Of a stretch of DNA of 5,361 nt, positions 1 through 4,343 are shown piece after piece (position 1 is the stretch's first letter; each line of letters starts with the position of its first letter). Both the position numbers and the translations under genes were made by a program. Origin of the DNA: Chloroflexi bacterium RIFCSPLOWO2_02_FULL_71_16 (GTDB taxonomy: Bacteria > Chloroflexota > Limnocylindria > P2-11E); the NCBI GenBank assembly GCA_001795345.1, contig MGON01000114.1, positions 24,207-29,567 of the forward strand. The letters run 5' to 3'. The notes beneath the pieces were generated by a model. It saw only the letters and a program-made list of their open reading frames with translations. It was not told the DNA's origin and did not search any database.

Positions 1-60
1 CGCGTCATCCGCGGTGCGCCTCGCCTCGATCACGGAGGGCCGCAGAGCGCGAGCGGAGGA

Positions 61-114
61 GGAAGGACCCGGCCAGACCAAGGGACGCGAGATACAAGGA
101 ACAGGCCGGGTTCC
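61..114. other. Inverted repeat / potential stem-loop
   Basis: CCCGGCC (68-74) is complementary to GGCCGGG (104-110), and GGAA (61-64) to TTCC (111-114), with a 3-nt bulge at 65-67. This gives 11 base pairs closing a 29-nt loop region. No T-tract follows, so it is not a simple terminator. Its function is unknown; it may be part of a structured RNA together with the next hairpin. Confidence 0.45.
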
Positions 115-120
115 GACGTA

Positions 121-163
121 GCTCGGGCGCGCGGACCGTCACCGAAGAGTGACCCGCACGAGC
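121..163. other. Inverted repeat / potential stem-loop
   Basis: Three stacked complementary blocks are visible: GCTCG (121-125) with CGAGC (159-163), GCGG (131-134) with CCGC (154-157), and GTCAC (138-142) with GTGAC (149-153), closing the six-base loop CGAAGA. It starts 6 nt after the previous hairpin. No T-tract follows. Its function is not known. Confidence 0.45.
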
Positions 164-352
164 CCGCCGCAGTGTGCGAGCGAGGCCGCCCGGCGCGAGG
201 GGCAGCCCGCGAGGAGCCCATCAGCGGCGGCACCTCGGTCCGAACCCGCCGGTCGACCACCAGCCGCCGATGCCGGGCGACGAGCGGTGTGCCCCGAGAA
301 GCCGATAGGCGGCCTCGCGTCTCGCGCCAGGGTCTTCAGCGCAAGAGCGTAC

Positions 353-367
353 GACCGAGCCTCGGTC
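353..367. promoter_or_regulatory. Inverted repeat in the promoter spacer
   Basis: GACCGAG and CTCGGTC flank a single central base, and the repeat ends 2 bp before the TATACT box. It lies where the spacer of the leader promoter would be. It could be an operator, or a short terminator hairpin for an upstream transcript, since the downstream sequence has a TTTT (375-378) but no adjacent T-tract. Neither reading can be proved from the sequence. Confidence 0.35.
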
Positions 368-369
368 CC

Positions 370-375
370 TATACT
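370..375 (+). promoter_or_regulatory. Putative -10 box of the leuS leader promoter
   Basis: TATACT matches five of six positions of the sigma-70/SigA-type -10 consensus and is one of the few AT-rich spots in this GC-rich region. A start about 7 nt downstream (near 382) would put the transcript 5' end about 10-14 nt before T-box Stem I, the expected layout. No good -35 hexamer is found at 16-19 bp spacing, so the promoter may be weak, activator-dependent or use another sigma factor. Confidence 0.5.
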
Positions 376-470
376 TTTCGATGAAAGGCCGCGAACGGGA
401 GCAGTACGCCACCCCCCTCGAGCACAGAGAGCCAGCGGAAGGTGCGAGCTGGTGCGACAGGAAGGCGGAA

Positions 471-473
471 CTC
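471..473 (+). promoter_or_regulatory. T-box specifier codon CTC (leucine)
   Basis: The triplet CTC follows GAA in the 3' side of the specifier loop and is followed by a purine (G474), the usual context of a specifier. It is predicted to pair with the GAG anticodon of tRNA-Leu. The leucine assignment agrees with the downstream leuS gene and with the TGGT of the T-box bulge (725-728), which can pair with the ACCA end of a tRNA carrying A73. Confidence 0.9.
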
Positions 474-506
474 GCCCGGGAGCCGCGTCCCCGAACACGA
501 ACTAAG

Positions 507-531
507 GGACGCCGGGGTCACGTCCGTTACC
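507..531 (+). promoter_or_regulatory. Stem IIA/B-like element of the T-box
   Basis: GGACG (507-511) pairs with CGTCC (521-525) around a loop CCGGGGTCA. GGT in that loop can pair with ACC (529-531) just downstream, giving a pseudoknot of the IIA/B type. The conserved CCGTTA of this element is present at 524-529. A competing 6-bp pairing, CGTCCC (486-491) with GGGACG (506-511), is also possible. Confidence 0.7.
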
Positions 532-560
532 GACGTGCTCGAGCGGAGACGCACGCGAAT

Positions 561-632
561 GGGCCTGTGGCGCAGTGGGAGCGCATCACACTGGCAGTGT
601 GGGGGTCGCGGGTTCGAATCCCGCCAGGTCCA
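561..632 (+). tRNA. tRNA-Ala (anticodon GGC) embedded in the T-box leader
   Basis: A complete 72-nt cloverleaf is visible. Acceptor GGGCCTG pairs with CAGGTCC, including the G3-U70 wobble that is the main alanine identity element, and the discriminator base is A73. The D stem is GCGC/GCGC with loop AGTGGGA containing G18-G19. The anticodon stem is TCACA/TGTGG with loop CTGGCAG, giving anticodon GGC at 593-595, with T33 and A37. The five-base variable loop ends in C48, which can pair with G15. The T arm is GCGGG-TTCGAAT-CCCGC. CCA is not encoded (CAA follows A73), so the end must be added by tRNA nucleotidyltransferase. It should decode GCC and GCU. No separate promoter is apparent in the 30 nt before it, so it is probably cotranscribed with the T-box leader and released by RNase P and 3' processing. 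Nothing in the cloverleaf suggests decay. Confidence 0.95.
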
Positions 633-664
633 CAAGCAAGCGAGGCCGAGACCGGAAGCCGCAG

Positions 665-680
665 CGTCCGGGTGAGGACG
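665..680 (+). other. Small hairpin between the tRNA and Stem III
   Basis: CGTCC (665-669) and GGACG (676-680) form a 5-bp stem with loop GGGTGA. The same CGTCC/GGACG pair recurs in the IIA/B element and in the terminator, so alternative pairings with those are possible. No established T-box part corresponds to this hairpin. Confidence 0.45.
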
Positions 681-686
681 AGTGAT

Positions 687-711
687 GCTTGTACGCAGTA
701 CCAGTACGTGC
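687..711 (+). promoter_or_regulatory. Stem III-like hairpin of the T-box
   Basis: GCTTGTAC (687-694) pairs with GTACGTGC (704-711) with one U-U mismatch and one wobble, closing a 9-nt loop. It lies 9 nt before the T-box sequence, the usual place of Stem III. An alternative 7-bp helix, ACAAGCA (632-638) with TGCTTGT (686-692), would use its 5' arm. Confidence 0.6.
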
Positions 712-720
712 GCCTCAATG

Positions 721-760
721 AGGGTGGTACCGCGGAGTGCCTGATGGGCCCTTCGTCCCT
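721..760 (+). promoter_or_regulatory. T-box sequence and antiterminator
   Basis: AGGGTGGTACCGCGG (721-735) is a perfect T-box consensus. AGGG (721-724) pairs with CCCT (757-760), and GCG (732-734) with CGT (754-756). Between them lies the 7-nt bulge TGGTACC, whose TGGT pairs with the ACCA end of uncharged tRNA. The downstream strand of this antiterminator is part of the 5' arm of the terminator, so the two structures exclude each other. Confidence 0.93.
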
Positions 761-785
761 TTGTGGACGAGGGGTCTTTTTGTTT
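747..785 (+). terminator. Intrinsic terminator of the T-box leader
   Basis: GGCCCTTCGTCC (747-758) pairs over 12 bp, with two G-U wobbles, with GGACGAGGGGTC (765-776) around a six-base loop. TTTTTGTTT follows directly (777-785). This is the conditional terminator: it forms when tRNA-Leu is charged and is prevented when uncharged tRNA-Leu stabilises the antiterminator. Control is therefore at transcription, not by hiding the ribosome binding site. Confidence 0.93.
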
Positions 786-787
786 GG

Positions 788-822
788 GCTCAATGTGCAC
801 GGTCCAGTGGTGCGCGTTGAGC
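788..822 (+). promoter_or_regulatory. 13-bp hairpin between terminator and leuS start
   Basis: The arms 788-800 and 810-822 pair without a mismatch (13 bp, two G-U wobbles) around the loop GGTCCAGTG. It has no T-tract and ends 8 nt before the Shine-Dalgarno sequence. It is not a standard T-box part. It may protect the 5' end of processed leuS mRNA, affect translation, or bind a regulator; the sequence does not decide. Confidence 0.6.
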
Positions 823-830
823 GCATTAAA

Positions 831-837
831 GGGGAGG
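831..837 (+). promoter_or_regulatory. Ribosome binding site of leuS
   Basis: GGGGAGG lies 7 nt before the GTG at 845. This strong Shine-Dalgarno sequence favours GTG 845 over the in-frame GTG 851 and ATG 860. Confidence 0.85.
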
Positions 838-844
838 TCCGCAG

Positions 845-3292
845 GTGGCGGTGAAGAACATGCCTCGCGAGCGCATCGAGAAGTACGTGCCCCGCCCCAT
901 CGAGGACAAGTGGGCCAACGAATGGGCTCGGACGGGCCTCCACGAGACGCCGAACGAGCTGCCGGGCAAGCCGAACTTCTACTTCCTGACGATGTACCCA
1001 TACCCGTCGGGCCAGGTGCACGTGGGCCACTGGTACGCAACGGCGCCGGCGGACTGCGCCGCGCGCTTCCTGCGCATGCGCGGCAACAACGTGCTGTTCC
1101 CGATGGGCTTCGACGCGTTCGGGCTGCCGGCGGAGAACGCGGCGATCCGGAACAAGATGCATCCGGCCGAGTGGACCGAGTCGAACATGGCCCACATGCG
1201 GAGCCAGTTCCGCGCGATGGGCGCGATGATCGACTGGCGCCGCGAGGTAGTGACCTGCTATCCGGAGTACTACCGCTGGAACCAGTGGCTCTTCCTGAAG
1301 CTGCTGGAGAACGGCCTGGCCTACCGCGCGAACGCTCCGGTGAACTGGTGCCCGAAGGACCGGACGGTGCTGGCCAACGAGCAGGTCATCGGCGGTAGGT
1401 GCGAGCGGTGCGAGACGCCGGTCGAGAAGCGCGCCCTCGAGCAGTGGTTCTTCCGGATCACCAAGTACGCGGACGAGCTGCTGAGCTTCGAGGGCATCGA
1501 CTGGCCCGAACGCGTCCGCGTGATGCAGACGAACTGGATCGGCCGGTCCGAGGGTGCGGAGATGGCGTTCCCCGTGGAGGGCCACGAGGGCGCGGAGATC
1601 CGCTTCTTCACCACGCGCCCGGACACCGTGTTCGGAGCGACGTTCGTGGTGCTGGCCCCGGAGCATCCGCTGGTCGCGAAGATCACCGCGCCCGACCGGC
1701 GCGAGGTGGTCGAGGCGTACGTCGAGCGCGCCGCGCGTGAGTCGGAGATCGAGCGGAGCGCGGAGGGTGCCGACAAGACCGGGGTCGCGACCGGGGCGTA
1801 CGCGCGCAACGTCTTCACCGACGAGCTGGTACCGATATGGATCGCCGACTACGTCCTGGCGAGCTACGGGACCGGGGCGATCATGGCCGTCCCCGGGCAC
1901 GACGAGCGCGACTTCGCGTTCGCGCAGAAGTACGGCCTGGACATCCGCGAGGTCATCTCTCCCGACGGCACCGAGCACGCCTCCCTGGCGGAGCCCTACA
2001 TGGGCGAGGGCGTCATGGTGCGCAGCGGCGAGCTCACCGGGCGGCGCAGCGAGGACGGGAAGCGCGCCGTCGCGGAGGAAGCGAAGCGCTCGGCCATCGG
2101 CGGCCCGAGCGTGACCTATCGCCTGCGCGACTGGCTGATCTCCCGTCAGCGCTACTGGGGCACGCCCATCCCGATCGTGTACTGCGACCGCTGCGGCACC
2201 GTGCCGGTGCCCTACGAGCACCTGCCGGTCGTGCTGCCGCGGGACGCCGAGTTCACGGTGGAGGGCGGCAACCCGCTGGCGAAGGTGGACGCCTTCGTTC
2301 GCACGACATGCCCGAATTGCGCCGGGCCGGCGCGCCGCGAGACCGACACCATGGACACGTTCGTCGACTCGTCCTGGTACATGTACCGGTACCTGGATCC
2401 GAAGATAGCGACCGCGTTCATGGACAAGGAGATCGGTCGCAAGTGGCTGCCGGTGTCGCAGTACACCGGAGGGATCGAGCACGCGATCCTGCACCTGCTG
2501 TACATGCGCTTCGTCTGCAAGGCGCTGCGCGACCTGGGCGAGCTGTGGTTCGACGAGCCCGCCCTGCGCCTGCAGAACCAGGGAATGATCGTCTTCGACA
2601 GCAGGAAGATGTCGAAGTCACGCGGAAACGTGGTCGGGCCGGACGAGTACGTGGCGCGCTACGGCGCCGACACGCTGCGCATGTTCACGATGTTCATGGG
2701 CCCGTGGACCCAGGGCGCCGACTGGGACAGCGCGGGCATCGACGGGGTGTCCCGGTTCCTGCACGGCGTGTGGCGGCTGGCCCTGTCCGCTCGCGTGCCC
2801 GGGGAGCGCGACGAGGCGCTGGAGCGCGACATCCACCGCGCCGTGCAGAAGGTGACGACCGACATCGAGCACTATCACTTCAACACCGCGGTCGCAGCGC
2901 TGATGGTGCTGCGGTCGCGGCTGGCCGAGTCGGCCGGCCCGACGCGCGACGAAGGCATCCGCACGCTGCTGCTCCTGCTGGCCCCGTTCGCGCCGTTCAT
3001 CGCCGAGGAGCTATGGGCCCGCCGCGGAGGCACGTACTCGGTCCACACGCAGCCGTGGCCGACCTACGACCCGGACATCGCGAAGGCCGAGGAGGTCGTG
3101 CTGGTCGTTCAGGTCGACGGCAAGGTCCGCGACCGCCTGACCGTGGCCGCCGGTGTGTCCGAGGACGCCGCCCGCTCGGCGGCGCTGGCCAGCGAGAAGG
3201 TGCAGGAGCGCCTGCGCGGCCGCGAGGTGGTGAAGGTCATCGTGGTGCCCGGCCGGCTGGTGAGCATCGTCACGCGCCCGGCCGCCGGCTAG
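845..3292 (+). CDS. leuS: Leucine--tRNA ligase (leucyl-tRNA synthetase)
   Basis: This cytoplasmic class Ia aminoacyl-tRNA synthetase (815 residues) charges tRNA-Leu with leucine using ATP and hydrolyses mischarged tRNA. The HIGH signature reads HVGH (59-62) in the Rossmann catalytic core, and KMSKS is intact at 588-592. The CP1 editing domain has its threonine-rich TTRPDT (256-261) and the conserved aspartate in GHDERD (D353). Cysteines C169, C186 and C189 suit the zinc module near the start of the insertion; two CxxC pairs (447-450 and 489-492) form a second likely zinc site. The core motif DSSWY (508-512) and the C-terminal tRNA-binding tail with QVDGKVRDR are present. The length is close to the short B. 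subtilis-type enzymes. The GTG start is set by the Shine-Dalgarno sequence at 831-837. It is under the leucine T-box just upstream and heads a tight gene cluster. All key residues are present, so it should be active. Confidence 0.98.
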   Translation: MAVKNMPRERIEKYVPRPIEDKWANEWARTGLHETPNELPGKPNFYFLTMYPYPSGQVHVGHWYATAPADCAARFLRMRGNNVLFPMGFDAFGLPAENAAIRNKMHPAEWTESNMAHMRSQFRAMGAMIDWRREVVTCYPEYYRWNQWLFLKLLENGLAYRANAPVNWCPKDRTVLANEQVIGGRCERCETPVEKRALEQWFFRITKYADELLSFEGIDWPERVRVMQTNWIGRSEGAEMAFPVEGHEGAEIRFFTTRPDTVFGATFVVLAPEHPLVAKITAPDRREVVEAYVERAARESEIERSAEGADKTGVATGAYARNVFTDELVPIWIADYVLASYGTGAIMAVPGHDERDFAFAQKYGLDIREVISPDGTEHASLAEPYMGEGVMVRSGELTGRRSEDGKRAVAEEAKRSAIGGPSVTYRLRDWLISRQRYWGTPIPIVYCDRCGTVPVPYEHLPVVLPRDAEFTVEGGNPLAKVDAFVRTTCPNCAGPARRETDTMDTFVDSSWYMYRYLDPKIATAFMDKEIGRKWLPVSQYTGGIEHAILHLLYMRFVCKALRDLGELWFDEPALRLQNQGMIVFDSRKMSKSRGNVVGPDEYVARYGADTLRMFTMFMGPWTQGADWDSAGIDGVSRFLHGVWRLALSARVPGERDEALERDIHRAVQKVTTDIEHYHFNTAVAALMVLRSRLAESAGPTRDEGIRTLLLLLAPFAPFIAEELWARRGGTYSVHTQPWPTYDPDIAKAEEVVLVVQVDGKVRDRLTVAAGVSEDAARSAALASEKVQERLRGREVVKVIVVPGRLVSIVTRPAAG

Positions 3293-3293
3293 C

Positions 3294-3701
3294 GTGCCCG
3301 CGCCGGAGATCAAGATCGCGGCCCTCTGTGACCACGCGGTGGTCGGCCAGGACGGCAAGGTCAGCCTGCTCGGCATCTTCCGCAACATCAGCGTGAGCAC
3401 GCTGCCGGCCCAGCATCCGCGGATGTACGTCGTCGCCGTGCTCGGCCTCGAGCCGGGTCAGCACGACGTCACCGTTCGCCTGGTCCGGCCGGACGGCGCC
3501 GCGGCGATGGTCGACGCCCCGAAGATCGGCGTGCAGGCCACTGCGGGGCAGGACGTGAACGTGGTCGTCGAGCTCAACAACCTGAGCTTCGCCTCCTACG
3601 GCACGCACCGGTTCGACCTCGAGGTCGACGGCTCCAAGATCGGGAGCCTTCCGGTGGCGATATCGCAGATGGCCTCAGCACCCGGAGCGCGCCGGAACTA
3701 G
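3294..3701 (+). CDS. DUF6941-like protein of unknown function
   Basis: The product is a soluble protein of 135 residues with no signal peptide or membrane segment. The N-terminal pattern, with ALCDHA (10-15) followed by GKVSLLGIF and a segment on proline, histidine and aromatic residues, then alternating hydrophobic strands, resembles the DUF6941 family of small, probably beta-rich proteins. That assignment is from memory of the family and was not searched; the family has no known function. The GTG start lies only 1 nt after the leuS stop codon and has no visible Shine-Dalgarno sequence, so translation is probably coupled to leuS. Codon use is like that of leuS (G or C in most third positions). 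Its place between leuS and comEA shows cotranscription rather than function. Confidence 0.8.
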   Translation: MPAPEIKIAALCDHAVVGQDGKVSLLGIFRNISVSTLPAQHPRMYVVAVLGLEPGQHDVTVRLVRPDGAAAMVDAPKIGVQATAGQDVNVVVELNNLSFASYGTHRFDLEVDGSKIGSLPVAISQMASAPGARRN

Positions 3702-3716
3702 ATCGCGACGAGGGCT

Positions 3717-4343
3717 TTGCCGCGAGGAGCCGTCCTCTCGGCCGCCGGACCCGGAGCGCCGGCTGCCGATCAAGAAGGCTCCGATCCCTCCCGGGTGCCG
3801 CGCATCCTCCTCGTCGCCGTTCCTGCGCTCGCCCTGGTCGGCGCGGGGATGGGCCTGGCCCTCGCGCCCGCCGCTCCCGAGCCGGTCGTCGAGATCGCCG
3901 AGCCCTCCGCGGTCCCGACGCAGCCGGTCTCGGTGGTGGTCGACGTCGTCGGGGCCGTCGCCCGTCCCGGCGTGGTCACGCTCCGCGCGGGTGCGCGCGT
4001 CATCGACGCTCTCGCGGCGGCGGGCGGGGTGACCGCCGACGCGGACACGACGGCCCTGAACCGGGCGGCCGTCCTGCGCGACGGCATGCGCATCTACGTG
4101 CCCCGCCACGGCGAGGAGCTCCGCGCCGGCACCGTCGGGACGCCCGCCGAGACGACCATCGACATCAACCGCGCCTCGTCGGCCGAGCTCGAGTCGCTGC
4201 CCGGGATCGGTCCGAGCACGGCCTCGCGGATCATCCGGTCGCGCGAGACGAAGCCCTTCGCCCGCGTCGAGGAGCTGCAGACGCGAGGGCTCGTCACGGC
4301 TCGCGTGTTCGCGGACATCAGGGAGCTCGTCAGCACGCGGTGA
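3717..4343 (+). CDS. comEA: ComEA-type DNA-binding competence protein
   Basis: The protein is predicted to be membrane-anchored, to bind incoming double-stranded DNA outside the cell membrane and to pass it to the ComEC channel. From the TTG start (208 residues): a polar N-terminus, one membrane segment (about 30-50), a proline-rich linker, an SLBB domain (about 72-129, with VDVVGAVARPG), and a C-terminal helix-hairpin-helix DNA-binding region (about 147-208). The first hairpin LPGIGPSTASRII (161-173) is textbook; the second has RGLVTARVF instead of a GIG turn. The start is uncertain. The reading frame opens after the stop at 3699-3701, TTG 3717 has GAGGG only 2 nt away, and GTG 3795 would give 182 residues starting just before the membrane segment but has AAGAAGG 16 nt upstream. 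The 3717-3794 stretch has fewer GC third positions than the rest, which slightly favours the later start. It overlaps comEC by 4 nt. Confidence 0.9.
   Translation: MPRGAVLSAAGPGAPAADQEGSDPSRVPRILLVAVPALALVGAGMGLALAPAAPEPVVEIAEPSAVPTQPVSVVVDVVGAVARPGVVTLRAGARVIDALAAAGGVTADADTTALNRAAVLRDGMRIYVPRHGEELRAGTVGTPAETTIDINRASSAELESLPGIGPSTASRIIRSRETKPFARVEELQTRGLVTARVFADIRELVSTR

Larger units (their letters stand above)
1..352. other. Upstream region without a convincing gene
   Basis: No reading frame here looks like a real protein. The open frames are arginine-, serine- and proline-rich, have no convincing start, and two of them run on into the T-box leader. The frame beginning at base 2 stays open to a TAG at 119-121; its first 20 or so codons have GC-rich third positions, so it could be the tail of an upstream gene, but the evidence is weak. 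On the minus strand an ATG at 8-6 has a GAGG-type sequence about 10 nt upstream and could start a divergent gene that leaves the window; this is equally speculative. The region is rich in inverted repeats (61-114, 121-163, 164-170 with 224-230, 311-328), so a structured RNA is possible. I found no RNase P RNA, tmRNA or tRNA signature. Confidence 0.5.
382..785 (+). promoter_or_regulatory. Leucine T-box riboswitch leader (transcription attenuation)
   Basis: This cis-regulatory RNA should read the charging state of tRNA-Leu and control leuS. In order: Stem I lower helix CGGG (396-399) with CCCG (475-478); specifier loop with AGTA on the 5' side (403-406) and GAA-CTC-G on the 3' side (468-474); helix CGCC (407-410) with GGCG (464-467); AGAGAG (426-431) and the apical loop GGTGCGA (441-447) above helix CCAGC/GCTGG, which is the distal double T-loop module that docks on the tRNA elbow; a Stem IIA/B-like element GGACG/CGTCC (507-511/521-525) with CCGTTA (524-529); a Stem III-like hairpin (687-711); T-box and antiterminator (721-760); terminator (747-785). 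The 5' end is inferred from the -10 box. The leader is longer than usual because a tRNA-Ala gene lies between the IIA/B and Stem III elements. Confidence 0.93.

Noticed and set aside
55..110. Possible RNase P RNA start, because GAGGAAGGACC resembles its conserved GAGGAAAGTCC
   Set aside because: The nearly invariant AAGTCC is altered, and the other conserved RNase P RNA segments (such as ACAGAA) are absent on either strand.
468..474. Other specifier readings, such as ACT (Thr) or TCG (Ser)
   Set aside because: The GAA-NNN-purine context fixes CTC, and the downstream gene is leuS.
149..505. Plus-strand open frame of 118 codons before leuS
   Set aside because: It runs through the promoter and Stem I of the T-box, has no Shine-Dalgarno sequence and gives a low-complexity protein.
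561..760. The T-box being specific for alanine because tRNA-Ala lies inside it
   Set aside because: The TGGT bulge would fit the ACCA end of tRNA-Ala too, but the specifier reads leucine. The embedded tRNA has no free 3' end before processing.
788..830. The 13-bp hairpin as a second intrinsic terminator
   Set aside because: It is followed by GCATTAAAGG, with no T-tract.
527..2494. A 655-codon open frame on the minus strand across leuS and its leader
   Set aside because: It is antisense to an intact leuS and to the T-box and tRNA. Its product is rich in R, H, V and L with no family pattern, as expected of a shadow frame in GC-rich DNA.
1837..3396. A 519-codon plus-strand frame overlapping leuS
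   Set aside because: It is a shifted frame of leuS with a strongly arginine-rich, low-complexity product and no ribosome binding site.
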